Shown here one piece after another: positions 11,982 through 23,900 of a stretch of 64,000 nucleotides of DNA. Every line of letters starts with the position of its first letter. Position 1 is the first letter of the stretch. Made by a program: the position numbers and the translations under genes. Under the pieces are notes generated by a model. That model had not been told where the DNA came from. It was given only the letters and a program-made list of their open reading frames with translations, and did not search any database. Origin of the DNA: Phascolarctos cinereus (Eukaryota; Chordata; Mammalia; Diprotodontia; Phascolarctidae); contig NW_018343955.1 of the NCBI RefSeq assembly GCF_002099425.1, positions 12,324,001 to 12,388,000 of the forward strand, given 5' to 3'.

Positions 11982-12480
11982 TGTGTGGGACAAGTGAAAG
12001 TTTCTCATGTTAAATAGAAGCTATGCCCCAAAAATTTAGTTAAGGCTTTAGCTGGGCCTAAGTTTCATTTTCCTGTAAAGAAGCATGTGATCAGGTCACA
12101 CATCTGTTGCCCATCCCCTCCCTTGTTTTGTAACCACCACCCCAGCCTTATCTTTGCCAAATAAGGCAATCTTCTAGCTCCCACAAGCTTGTTTTGGGTA
12201 AAATGTATCTCTGAGTTTCTGGGTAGAATGTAAGGTCTCTTACCTCAATCAATGAGGATAAAGAGATTGAAGTAAACATGTGTGGGGGGGGGTTCCTTAG
12301 AGTTGTTCGTGTAAGGGTATATAACTGCTTGTTTGCTTCTTGTAGCCTGCCTCCCTACTCCACTCCACCCTGGGTAGGTGATACCCAATTCTCGCACGAG
12401 ACTAGCTAGAATAAAACTTCTGTTTCTACTGAGAAAAACCTCTGAATTTTTAATTGGGTAAGTGGTCTCAATCCCACTCA
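11982..12480 (+). mobile_element. LTR of an endogenous retrovirus (fossil)
   Basis: The stretch has TG...CA ends, a TATA-like box (12318-12324) and AATAAA at 12410-12415, in LTR order. A purine tract (AGAGGGGGGA, 11971-11980) lies immediately upstream, as a polypurine tract does before a 3' LTR, so some internal sequence may sit to the left. L1 sequence begins directly at its right edge. It is a broken remnant of uncertain retroviral class. Confidence 0.6.
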
Positions 12481-13160
12481 ATATGAAAGACTGATCCAGA
12501 TAATTAAGAAGAGAAATACAAATCAAAACAACTCTGAGGTTTCAGCTCATACTCAGAAAATTAGCAAGATCATATCTACAATGAACGGGGCTTTAAGAAA
12601 GCCAATATACTAGTGCACCATTGGCAGGTGTATGAATTAGTCCAACCAGAGAAATGTGAAATTTTGCAATAACAAAAAAAAAAGATTAAAATGGCCATGC
12701 CCTATAAACCAGAGATCACGCCACTATGCATATACATACCCCAAGTACATCTGGGACAGAACTACTATCAAGAAAATGGAAACCAAGTTCATACCCAATG
12801 ACTGGGGAATGGTAAAAGAAATTGTGATCCATAAACATAATTGAATAATATTGCATTGTAAAAAAAAACAAATAAAAAGAATTCAGAGAAGCATTATTTG
12901 AACTTCTGTACAATGAAGTTGAACCAGAAAAATAATATACACAATAATCACAGCAATATAAAGGGAATGACCAATAAAACAAAACTGAATATTGTGTAAA
13001 TTAAAATGACTAATAGAAGACTTAAGAAAATGTACCTGTCTTCCTTCATTACAGAGGACAGGGACTTGAGGTATGAAATATTGTGTAGGCTGTCAGACTA
13101 CAACTAACTAATGTGTTGAATGACTTTGCCAAACTCCATTTTTTTCCTCTTAAAAAAAAA
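12481..13160 (+). mobile_element. Old L1 3' end
   Basis: GAAATACAAATCAAAACAACTCTGAGGTTTCAGCTCATAC is the conserved L1 ORF2 stretch also seen in the L1 copy at 29.9 kb. CAATGACTGGGGAATGGTAAAAGAAATTGTGATC and the ORF2 end region follow. Internal segments are missing compared with the 29.4-kb copy. It adjoins the LTR on its left, which suggests the LTR entered this L1. Confidence 0.65.
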
Positions 13161-13179
13161 ATCTACACAGGATGCTTGC

Positions 13180-13330
13180 TGGATGAAGAGGTGTAGTAAA
13201 TACAGAACTGGCCTAGAAATCAGAAAAATCTAGGTTCAAATCTTATCTCTAACACATATTGGGTCTGTGATCTTGGGCAAGTCACAACCCATCACTGCTC
13301 TAAACAACACAGACTCTAAGTTTCAAAAAG
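13180..13330 (+). repeat. MIR-type (CORE) SINE
   Basis: TGTAGTAAATACAGAACTGGCCTAGAAATCAG is followed by GGTTCAAATCTTATCTCTAACACATATTGGGTCTGTGATCTTGGGCAAGTCAC. This gives a tRNA-like head with B-box GGTTCAAATC and the usual GTGACCTTGGGCAAGTCAC segment. Confidence 0.65.
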
Positions 13331-13529
13331 GTGCTGACCTCCATTAGTACAGCTGCATACACCAGTGAAATAACAGCTCCAGATACTAATCCTATGAGAT
13401 TAAAAGATGCAAGCTCTCTGAAGATACGGTCTATTTCATTAAAGGCATTCTATAAATATTTATATAAATAAATTGAAAGAGAATCACCTAAATACATATC
13501 CTCAATGAGGGTAGTAGTAAAGAACAGGT

Positions 13530-14690
13530 AGATTTTTGTAAACAATATTTTATAGCAGATCACATCTTTACCATTGAACAACTGCCTGAAAAATACAAAA
13601 GATTACAAGATTCCCCAGTGCTTATTGTTTGATTTTTTTAAAGCATTTAATTCAGTCGAGTTACATGCCAAATTAATAAGCTTTCTTCTAGCAAGGTTTC
13701 TCTCATCCATACATCTTTCAAAATTTCTTGAAAGACATACTATAAATAACTTTATTTATGACCTCAAAGTCAACAAACATCAGGAAATTTATAAAAAGAG
13801 GGGATATATTTTCAACAAAAGTGCTTTTCCCTTTGATGGAGGAGCTCCAGTCAAATGCAAGATTAAGAGGGAATCTCTATGGATGGTAAGAAGTCATTCA
13901 CTTTTTCCCATTTGTGGATGAAACTGTCAGTGTTGGTTCATCAAGCCCAGAACCATTACTGAGCCTCCTGAAAGAGAATCACAATCACTCAAGAATTTGA
14001 TCTGATAATCCACAAAGGAAAAATCAAGTGTTTGAAAATGTCTACTGCCCAAATTATGACATGAAGAGCTTTTTCATTCATGTATTATCAGCAACAGATG
14101 AGACAAAGAGACAATAGGCTGGGCTCAAAGTTAAGCTAGATTGACCCTAGGAAATTAAAAAACTCCTTAAATGATCCAAATCTTCCAGAAATAAAGGTTC
14201 ATTTTTTTAATACTAATATTCTACTGGTGTTGTTAAACAGCTATAAGACAAGAAATACAGCCCCCAAAACCTGAAAAAGAACATCACACATAGGGCAATG
14301 GGGCCACAAATGGTAGATAAGAGTAGGCTACAATGTATAAGACCTTTAAAGAAGAGAAGTAAAGGATAGCATCAGCGAAAATACATAATCATAAAAGAAG
14401 ATGAGTTGGCCATATGGTGAGGGTGAAAAACAGGTGGATAGTCTAAGTGTTCCCACCAGTATCCTTAAGAAGTCAACAGAAAGGCCTCCCAGCGGTGAAC
14501 TTGTGGGAAGGACAAAGGCAAAGAATCACAGAGAATGGGCAGGCATGGATCAGTTATGATCTCTATCAATGAAGGGCACATCTAAACTGATGAGATCATG
14601 GATTTATTTGAATATGTTCAAAGGAGGATAGAGGGAAAATTAAGACATACCCTCCCTGTTCTCTAATTTGGAATGGGGCGGCTCAATCTT
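13530..14690 (+). mobile_element. RTE-clade LINE, 3' half
   Basis: The frame at 13574-13921 reads LLFDFFKAFNSVELHAKL, close to the RTE reverse-transcriptase motif LLFVDYEKAFDSVELNA. The frame later carries the RTE-like 3' motifs GGGCAATGGGGCC, then AAGGCCTCCCAGCGGTGAAC (an RPPSR-like segment) and a GGCAGGCATGGATCAG end region. It is about 1.2 kb, frameshifted, and lies in NADK2 intron 6. Confidence 0.75.
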
Positions 14691-14699
14691 CTAAAATGT

Positions 14700-15425
14700 C
14701 TCTGTTGAATTTATATCTGTCAAATCTCTCGCCCTTCCTGCACCCCCAATATATGCCTTTTTAGCAGGTAGAAGGGTTAGAATGATGCCTTTTAATTGCT
14801 AAACACTGTTACTGTGGCCTGGGATCAACCAGAGATCCATTGCAGCAAAAAGATTTTCTCCAGAACAGTGATTAAGCAGGCTTAATTTAAATTTTTAACA
14901 AATAGCATTGCTCTTACCTCCAAGTGCCCTACTATGTCTCCAGATTTGCTCTTATAACATACCAGGGATAAAATTACAGAGGAAAAATTTTAAGTATAAA
15001 ACTATTTACCACAACATATGACTGAAGATATAGCCATCTATAATTCTATTAATATTATATTATATTCTCTAACTAGAGAAAGAAAACAAATTTGGAATTG
15101 AGATACCTCAAAACATTTGCAATAAAATGGATTAAAACATACAACCCAGAAGATAAGTCTACTCACTGAGACTTATTCAAATGAGTTACACGTCATGCAG
15201 ATGGTAGGGATAAAGAGAAAGCTTTTTATATATTTAAAGGTCTATCAATGAAAAGTCTAATTTCAATGCCTTTTAATGGTACGTAAGTGATCCTATATCA
15301 TCCTAGCCCATTCCACTAAAATGTGGGGCTCCAGCAGGTCCTTCCTAATTGTAAAAGATTCAATGTTATCAGTCTAGCAAAAGCTTAGCTAAATCTAGTG
15401 AATTAAGCAAAGACATGTACTTTAT
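14700..15425. other. NADK2 intron 6, unassigned
   Basis: AT-rich sequence in which no repeat or gene was recognised. Confidence 0.5.
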
Positions 15426-15427
15426 GT

Positions 15428-15585
15428 AGACTCAATTCATTCAACATTATTAAAAGTGCCTATTATGTGTCAGGCACTGTGCTACTTAATGGGAATATGA
15501 AGACAGAAATAAAATAGACCTTTCCCTTTAAACAGATAACATTCTCCTATAAGTGTTTAATTTTACTAGAATATCAGTAAAATGT
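15428..15585 (-). repeat. L2 LINE 3' end
   Basis: TTCATTCAACATTATTAAAAGTGCCTATTATGTGTCAGGCACTGTGCTACTTAATGGGAATATGAAGACAG is the reversed L2 3' terminus. It is cut on its right by the hAT-like element that starts at 15586. Confidence 0.7.
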
Positions 15586-15790
15586 CAGAAGTGGGGAACC
15601 TGTACCCTCAAATGTCACATACGGCCTTCTAGGTCCTTGGGTGTAGCCTTTTGACCGAGTCCAAGTTTTTACAGAACAAATCCTTTTATTAATGGGACTT
15701 GTTCTGTGAAGTCTGGATTCAGTCAAAGGGCTGCATTTGAGGGCTTAGAAGTGCACATGTGGCTTTGAGACTACAGGTTCCCCACCCCTG
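15586..15790. mobile_element. Palindromic hAT-like MITE
   Basis: This is a 205-bp element with long inverted arms: the left end CAGAAGTGGGGAACCTGTACC faces the right end GACTACAGGTTCCCCACCCCTG. Inside, AGGTCCTTGGGTGTAGCCTTTTGACCGAGTCCAA is mirrored by TGGATTCAGTCAAAGGGCTGCATTTGAGGGC. It lies between two L2 fragments. A second, half copy sits at 53425-53527. It has no coding capacity. Confidence 0.75.
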
Positions 15791-15814
15791 TGTGAGATTA
15801 TGTGCTGCCTCCAA

Positions 15815-16660
15815 ATCATCATTCAATTATACAAAACATTTAGAATTTAGAAGGCATTTGTGCTAGGCAGTGGAGACACAAGACAAAAATAAAACCATCC
15901 CTGAGTTCAAGGAACTTTCTTTCTACTGGAGGGATACTGACCTTATAAAAAAATACAAAGTAATTTGAGAAGGGAAAGAGTTCTAACAATTAGAAAAACT
16001 TTAGAGAAGACTTAACATTTGAACTTATCCTTGAAGGAAGGAGATTCCAAGAGATAAACTGAAGACATAGTACAATTCAAGCATAAAAAATGGTGCTGGT
16101 ATAAATGTACAGGGAACAGGAGACAGAGCACTAGCTGAGGTACAGTTAGTAGCGCTATCATGCTGGAATGTATCAACAGGAGCAATGTGAAATATTACTG
16201 GAAAGAAAAGATGGAACTAGAATGTAGAATGCTATAACTTTTAGGCTTAAGAGTATACATTTTATCCTAAATGCAACAGGCAACTCTGAAAAAAGGACAG
16301 ATAGTAAGACTTGTGCTTATGAAAAAAAACTTTGGCAGTTACGTTGACAATGGATTGGAGAGAGGAAAGAATGGAAGCCAAATCTGAGTGGACAGATAGT
16401 GACAGATGCAAGAAACAGTAAAAAGCCTGGAATGATTCTGAAGTTATGACCAGACTGAGGATAGTCGGGCCTTCAACAGAAATCTTGAGAGATGAGTTAG
16501 AGAAAGAGTAGATTTGGGGTGAGGGAGCTGATATTTGCAAAAGCCAAAAATAAATATATGGTACAATGATGTCACAGCTGGAAGGAAATATATGTGAAGG
16601 TAGCTTCTATGATAAGTGGTTGAAAAATCTATGTCTGGCATCTGCTAAAAAAAATACATT
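15815..16660 (-). mobile_element. L2 LINE, 3' half
   Basis: The stretch begins with a reversed L2 3' end (TAGAAGGCATTTGTGCTAGGCAGTGGAGACACAAGAC) and continues with TTGAACTTATCCTTGAAGGAAG. The later part reads on the minus strand (16262-16540) as diverged L2 reverse-transcriptase sequence. It is separate from the L2 end at 15428 because both contain the same terminus. Confidence 0.7.
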
Positions 16661-16947
16661 CACATTCTCTGATACATCCAATTCTTAATTACCTATGCTA
16701 ATGGGAGGGAAAAGGGAAATCATAAATGAATGAAAAATCTTTATTTAACTCCAAAAAGCATTCACAACTAAAGTCTCCTGACTATTTGATGGAGGGTTCT
16801 CTTAACAGTTTTAAGTACTTTATTTAAGTAATAAATTATAAAGTACCTCAGAACAGACAAATATAAAAAAGTTGATGTAATCTCCTAATTGAGAACAAAA
16901 GGCCAATGTAATCTGAAATGAAGTGTGATATTGACAAATTAACCCAC

Positions 16948-17084
16948 TCTGATCATGAATTCTTGTGCTGTTGAGAGCCTTGCTGTGCTGATCCAAACTC
17001 AGCTGCTGTTCATGGAGATCTACAGGAATTGGGTTTATTCCAGTTCCTTCAAGGTATAACCTGATTCGCTGTCTCCATAGCCAC
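16948..17084 (-). CDS. NADK2: NADK2 exon 6
   Basis: This exon is 137 nt long. It completes Arg225 and codes residues 226-270, WLWRQRIRLYLEGTGINPIP through LNSTRIHDQ, plus the first base of Arg271. The acceptor is CCAAG|G. The donor is CAGA|GTGGGT, a weak match to the consensus, but it is the border that restores the QRSEVSGPQ reading with exon 7. WRQRIRLYLEGTG is highly conserved. The QHSKALNSTRIHDQ part corresponds to the variable linker of the mammalian enzyme. Confidence 0.95.
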
Positions 17085-17299
17085 CTTGGACAAGGGAAAT
17101 AAAAGATTCATTTCAGAGCAGCACAAGAAAGATTATATATTGAAACAATTACATCAAATAGACAAACCAATCATTTTATGAAAAAATAATTTATGCCTGA
17201 AAAAACAAACTGAAGAAAGTCAAGAAATGGCCTGTTTAAGGCAGGTATCTCTTAAAAGTAGAATTACATCTTTATTTTTCTTTGAAAATCCTGAACGGA

Positions 17300-17830
17300 T
17301 TTATTTTTTAAATATATTTATTTTCTAAATATTTTAATATTTTAAAATATATTTAAATTTATTTTTAGTTTTCAATATTTCCTTCCACAAGATTTTGAGT
17401 TCCAAATTTTCACCCCATCTCCCCCCTCCCCCCACCCCAAGATGGCATGCATTCTGAATATCCCTTCCCCTAGTCTGTCCTCTCTTCTCTCTCCCCTTCT
17501 CTTACCCCCTTCCCCTTCTATTTTCCTGTAGGGCAGGATAGACTTCTGTACCCCATTTCCTGTATTTCTTATTTCCCAGTAGCATGTGAAAACTTTTTTT
17601 TTAAACATATGTTTTTAAAACTTTAGGTTTCAATTTTTCTCCCTTCCTCCTTCCCCATCCAGCCTCATTAAAAAAGCAAGCAACTCAATATAGGTTATAC
17701 ATGTGCAGTTATGCAAAGCACTTCCATAATAGATATGTTACGAAAAACTAACTCTATTTCCCTTAATCCTATCCTACCCTCCCACTTATTCTATTCTTTA
17801 TTTTGACCCTATCCCTCCTCATTTATTAAG
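17300..17830 (-). mobile_element. HAL1/L1-type 3' UTR fragment
   Basis: TTTAGTTTTCAATATTTCCTTCCACAAGATTTTGAGTTCCAAATTTTC, then a C/T-rich run, CAAGATGGCATGCATTCTGAATA and GTAGGGCAGGATAGACTTCTGTACCCC match in order the 3' region of the HAL1 at 39361-42177. It is 5'-truncated. Confidence 0.75.
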
Positions 17831-18912
17831 GAAAGCTCTAGGAAGTCTGTTAAAAAATCTATTGTTATCTCATTAATATAACTAAGCAATGTTTTCCTGA
17901 GTTCCAATTCTAATTGAGATAACAATATGGTGCATTTAAATTTAAATAGTAATTTCAATGAAATTTCTACTTAAACCTCCCCCAAGTTTTCATTCCCCAA
18001 TTCTTCAATGCTAACTTCAAGAAGAGGTACAAAAACTGCACACGCACATGTAAAATTTAATGAGATCGATCATTCTAAGAAAGCTTCTTCTTAAGTATAA
18101 ATATTTCAGAAAGGTACCCAAACTCTTTGGAGGGACAAGAATATTATCTGACATTCCTGCGCAGTAATTAAACTAATAACAAACAGTCAAATTAGATTTA
18201 GTGTGGCTTTATGAATACTCCAGGGAATAGTTTCCTCAACGAGAGCTATCCTAGAAAAATATAAAATTGCAAGACTAACCTGTTCACCTTCAAATAAACT
18301 TAGGCCTTCTTCTTGACATATCTGGCTACCTAGTACTTCATAAGAGTAACCTATTGTCATTACTACCACTACTTACTAGAGTGGGAGGGAAGTATCTGAA
18401 AAGTCAAGATGGGACATGAAGAGTAGCACTAGAATTAGAATATTAAAAACTCAACTATTCTTATTGCTAAGGACAAACTGGAGCAAAAGAAAATGAAATC
18501 ACAGAAAAATGAAAAACCCAATTCTAGCCAATAATTTCAACTATATGACCTACTAAACTACTACAAACATGTACTAAAGTACATTAAATAAAGAATCAAA
18601 TACAGGGAAACTATTACTAACAGCTACATTAAAATCACATACCAAGTATTTGTCATGGTCATAATTTTAATTATTCCTAAGCAGGGCTGAGGGAAGGCAA
18701 ATTGCACCCACTTTACTTCGGCGACTCAGTTAATCAGTTACCTTTTATAATGATTAATTTGAAAATGTAATATAATTAGTATTACATCAAGTTACCCAGT
18801 TCATATTCAGTAGTGTTAAAAGACTTTTACTTATCTACAAAATAATTTCTACTCATAAAATTTTATCTCAAGAGTTTTTATAAATGTAAAAAGAATAACA
18901 AGATAATCCTAC
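17831..18912. other. NADK2 intron 5, unassigned
   Basis: No gene or repeat was recognised apart from ordinary AT-rich intron sequence. Confidence 0.5.
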
Positions 18913-18996
18913 CTGAACTCACCACGATAAAGCTTCTGTAGCGCCTCTGGAAAGGAGTGTGTATATCGCACAGGCAGACATAAATGACCCTCAGAC
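18913..18996 (-). CDS. NADK2: NADK2 exon 5
   Basis: This exon is 84 nt long. It completes Arg197 and codes SEGHLCLPVRYTHSFPEALQ, then KLYRGEF (residues 198-224), with Arg225 split. The acceptor is ACAAAG|G and the donor is TCAG|GTAGGA. SEGHLCLP follows the NTDPER segment of exon 4 and forms part of the nucleotide pocket. Leu219 replaces the Phe I recall in human (QKFYRGEF). Otherwise it is nearly unchanged. Confidence 0.97.
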
Positions 18997-19555
18997 CTTT
19001 GTTTTATTGATTTAGTAGGTTTGGGGAGAGGAAGAAGAGAGATCTTTCATTTGTAAGAATATTAACATCAAGAATCAGGTAGGTAAAACATTAACATTTA
19101 TACCAAGTTAATTAGGGTAAACAGAAAACTACTCTCTATTATACACTTCCTAGGGCTATACTGGTGATGCCTATGTTATATAGCAACCTCTTCTTTCTAA
19201 ATAATTAAGAAAATGTTCGGATAATGAATCATGTTAATGAGAAAGCTCCTAGTTAGGAGCTCCCTAAAAAATTTAGATTAAGTCTGAAAATGAGATGTAA
19301 TCACAAAGTCTTTAAAGGAATTGTATATAAAAAACAAAAAGCAAACCCACTTTTTCTGTTCCCAGTAAAGAAAACATAAGATACCATTTACCCATCCAAT
19401 CCTACCTAGCCTTCCTCACAGTCCACTTCCTGCTCTCTACCAGAATACATACACCCTATTAAAACCTTAAACCCTATAACAACTTAACTTTCTATCTTTC
19501 TTTTAAAGTTCTCTATAAAACCAATTCTTCTCAGTTTTAACAATAATAAATATGA
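18997..19555. other. NADK2 intron 4, unassigned
   Basis: Nothing recognisable beyond AT-rich intron. Confidence 0.45.
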
Positions 19556-19690
19556 CTCACAAAGCCACAACTAGCCCTGCCATTTACTACCTGTGACTTA
19601 ACTTCTGTGGCTGTATGTGCCACTTCTATAAAGGAGGGAAACTGGAACAGATGAGCTCCGAGATCCCAGGTCTAGCTCTAAATCTTAGAG
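19556..19690 (+). repeat. MIR-type SINE fragment
   Basis: GTGACTTAACTTCTGTGGCTGTATGTGCC is followed by GGGAAACTGGAACAGATGAGCTCCGAGATCCCAGGTCTAGCTCTAAATCTTA. This is the 3' core of the marsupial MIR-like family, whose usual tail is AGATGACCTCTAAGGTCCCTTCCAGCTCTAAATC. Confidence 0.6.
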
Positions 19691-19696
19691 TTATTT

Positions 19697-20400
19697 CACT
19701 TCAGTCAGTCAACTGGAATTTATTAAATGCCTATTAATGTGCCAAGCATTTTAAAAAGTGCTGGAGATACAAAGAAAGACGGAAGTTAGTCCCTGCTCTC
19801 AAAGAGCTAAGAGTCTAACAGGTGAGAAAACATGTCAACAACTATGTACAAATAAGATAGATTCTGGATAAAATAGGGGTGAGAGAGAGTCTCAGCAGGA
19901 AGGCACTAAGCAGGCTTGGGAAAGGCTTCTTGCATAAGGTATGATTTTAGCCGAGACAGAGAAAGCTAGGGAAATCAATCAGGACACAAAGATAAGGAAA
20001 GAGCTCTAGACCTGGAAGACAGATGGTGAAAATGCTCAGCCAAAAATGGAGTCACAATTGAAGAACAGCAAGGAGGTCAGTGTCAGTATAAAGGTAAGAG
20101 TAAAATGTAAGAAGATTGGAAAGGTTAAAAAAGGTCAGATTAGGAAGGGTTTTAAAAGCCAGAGAATTTTATATTTGATCTTAGAGGTAAGAGGGAGCCA
20201 CCTGAAGTTACTAAATGGGGAGGAATGAATATGATTAGACCTGTATTTCTGGAAGATCAATCTGACAGCTGAGTAAAGAGTAGATTGAAGTGGAGAGAAA
20301 TTTGAGTCAGGAAGACCAATCAAGCAGGTGATCTGAATAGCCCAGGCCAGAAGATGTCCTTTATTGAACACATCTGGTTCTAATATCCCTTCAAGCTCTA
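19697..20400 (-). mobile_element. L2 LINE, 3' half
   Basis: The left end is the reversed L2 terminus (AATTTATTAAATGCCTATTAATGTGCCAAGCATTTTAAAAAGTGCTGGAGATACAAAG). The minus-strand frame 20135-20419 includes LIGLPDSNFSPLQSTLYSAV and FRWLPLTSKIKYKILWLLK. These match the L2 reverse-transcriptase end (LVGLPASSLSPLQSILHSA, LQWLPLASKIKYKIL). It is decayed. Confidence 0.85.
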
Positions 20401-20954
20401 AAACTATAATTCTGAACACAAATTGCTATTTTTGCCACATTCGCTACATTACCTATATACCTCTCTACTGTTACTTTTCCCTATTGCTGTCTTTGCCAGA
20501 TTACATACTCCTTTTCTGCACTAAAAGTGAAATATTCATAACTATTTCACTGTCACAAACCTTCTCAAAGCTCAAGTTTGTCATAACTTTTTAAAAACTG
20601 AACTTAAACACAACATTTTTAATATTTCATATACACTGTAGAACATAAAGAGGATTGTCAATAAAACAGAAAATCTGTATAATAGTTTGTCTTCTTTCAA
20701 TGTGTATAATAAATTCAACATAAGGTCAGCTAAGCTGACCTGCTAGTCTACTATTTCTTCTGACTTTTCTGATCTGGGTTTATTTTGGGGGGGAGGGGAC
20801 AGGAAAAGACCCACTCTCCTACCTCCTTTAAAAACTGAAAGAAAAAAAAACTTACAACAAAAATGTACCTAAATAAATCTTCACATTTGTTATGTCAAAA
20901 AATACTATGTCTAATTCTGCATCTTAAGCCACTTATCAAGAAGTAGGTAACATA

Positions 20955-23900
20955 CTTCATCATCAGTCCTCTTGAATTATGGTTGGTCACTGCAACCAGA
21001 GTTCTTAAGTCTTTCAGTATTACTTCTCCATGTTGTAATTATCATATAAATTATTCTCCTGGTTCTACTCACTTCACTCTGCATCAATTTACATAAGTCT
21101 TCCCAGATTTCTCTGAAATCATCCCTTCTATCATTTTTTACTATATAATATTCCTTTACATTCATATAACTATAACGTGATCAACCATTCTGCAACTGAT
21201 AATTCTATTTAGTTTCTAGTTCTTTGCAACCACAAAAAGGGCAGCTCTAATTATTTTCGTATGTATCATGGATCCTTTTCTTCTTTCTTTGATCTTATTG
21301 GGGTATAAGCCTAGTAGTAGTGGTATTGCTGGGTCACAGGTATGCACAGTTTCATGGCTTTGGGGGAGCAGTTCCAAATTGCTGGACCAATTCACTGCTT
21401 CACCTAGAATGGTTCTTCATAGTTTGGACTGGATAGTTTAGGCTTTGGTTTACTGAATGCTATCCTACTATGTTTAATTGTTTCTACATGCATCTAATCC
21501 ACTCCACTGGCCAACTTTTTTATTTTTATTTTTTGACTCAAATTACCTGCTGGTTGGTCTCCCAGACTCAAGTGTTTTTTGATGATGATTGTTTTGCATA
21601 TGTAATTTGAGATTTTTTCCCATCAAACTCCCTCACTTATCGCTTTTCCCCCTACTTCGAGAGTCTTATCCTTTTGTTTCTCCAGATATATTCATTTTTT
21701 AAAATAGGATTTTGTGATTATTGTTTTGAGTATATAATCTGTGAACTGGTCCTATTAGATTCCCTCATTTCTCACTCTCCCCCCCTAACTACTTCCTGAG
21801 AGTCTTGTCCTTCTGTTTCTCCAAATATGTTAATTATTTGTTTTTATAGCTAATGTAATCCTTGGGGCAGCTCAGTGGTACAGTGGATAGAGCACTAGGC
21901 CTTGAGTGAGGAAGATCTGAGTTCAAATTTGGCCTCAGACACTTACTAGCTGTGTGACCTTGAACAAGTCACTTAATCCTGTTTGCCTCAGTTTTCTCAT
22001 CTAGAGGAGCTAGAGAAGGAAATGGCAAACCACTCCAGTATCTTTACTAAGAAAACTCCCACAGGTAAGTCCACAGAATCACAAAGAGTAGGACATGATT
22101 GAACAACAACAAAGGCAATGCTTTGTTAGTTTGACTGACATAGCACTGGATAAAGAAATTAATTCGTTTTGGCAGCTGCACTATAATGGATTAGCCTACC
22201 CATGAGCAATGAATATTTGTCCATTTAGATCTCTGTCAATGGTGTTTTAGTTATATTTATTCAGTTCCTTTGTGTGTCTTGGTAGGTAAACTCACGTATT
22301 TTACATATTATCTAGTTAATATGAATAGAATTTCTATTTCTACCTCTTCTAGTTGATTTTTTTTTATAATACACACAAATGTGGAAGGTTCGTGTGGATT
22401 TATTTTACATTCTGCAACTCTGTTGAAGTTCCTGTTTCAATTAATTTTTAATTGAACATCTAGTTCTCTAAGTAAATCAAATATACAAAAATTTGTCTTT
22501 TCCTTTTAACTTTCTCAATTTCCTTCTCTTGTCTTATTGCTTCAGCTAGCACTTCTAGCACTGTATTTAATAGTAATGATCTTATAGGACACACTTGTTT
22601 TACTACTGTTATCAACAGAAAGGCTGCTATACTTTTTCCTCCATTAGATATGAGGTTGGCTCTTGGCTTTAGATAGATACTACTTACCAAAATATGGAAA
22701 GGCCCATTCATTCTTATGCTTTTTTGGTTTTTGCTAGACAATATGTTGTATCTTATCAAAAGTTTTTTCAACACCTATTGATACAATCATTTGATTTTTA
22801 TTGTTAATATTATGTTTATAGTGTTCCTAATATTAAACCAACACTGTATTAATCCAACATAGTCATAGTGAATAAACTTCTTAGGTGTTACTGTAGCCTC
22901 TTTACTAATATTTTACTCAAAATTATTAAGTAATTGTTCATTAGTAATATTTATTTTTTTCTGTTTTCTCTACCTGACTTAGGTATCAAAATCACATTTT
23001 TATCCAAAAGTCTGGTAAGATCCCTTCTCTTATTTTTGCAAAAAGGTTATATAATATTAGATTTAATTATTCTTTGAATGTCTGATAGAATTCACTTGTG
23101 CTCTTGTGTTTTTTAAGAGTACATTTATGGCTTAATTTCTTTTTCTAAGAGTGCATTATTTAAGTTCTCTTTCTTGTTCTGTTATTCTAGGTATTTTAAA
23201 TTTTTGAAAATATTCATTTATTAAGTTGTCAGTATTATTGGCATAGAATTGGGCAAAATAGTTTTTAATAATTTCCTTTATTTCTTCATTTGTTGCATTT
23301 TCCCTCCATTTTTAATACTGGTAATTTGGTTTTCCTATCTTTGATTTTCATGATTTCTATTTTGGTGTTTAACTGGAACTTTTTAGTATGTTGGTTTTCT
23401 AAGATTTTTTTTAAAGTTTCATGCCTTTTTTCTTGATCTGCTATCTCTTTTGTTGATGAAAGTGCTTGGAGATATAAAATTCCCCCTAAGAACTGCTTTG
23501 GCTGCACCCCATTCCTCACCCCCAAAAAAACAGATACACTGTCTCATTGTCATTTGCTTTGATGAAATTACCTCTTGCTTCTATGATTTGTTCTTTGACT
23601 AAAAATCCTTTAGGATTATTTAGTCTCAAGTTTTAATTCTTTCTTCAATAACCCTTTATCCACCATAGTTTTTACTGCACTATGATCAGTAAAAGATGCA
23701 GTAAGTTCTGCTTTTCTACAATTGTGAGACTTAGATGTTGTAATAACAGTCAATTTTTGTAAAGGTGCCATTTTTTCCCTTGTAAGATTATACTCAATTT
23801 TTCTGGGTAACCTATTCTCAGTTACAAGTCCATGGTTTTTTGGTCTTTTAGAATACATTTCAAGCTCTCTTTCCATTAAGGATGGTAGCTGCCAAAAACC

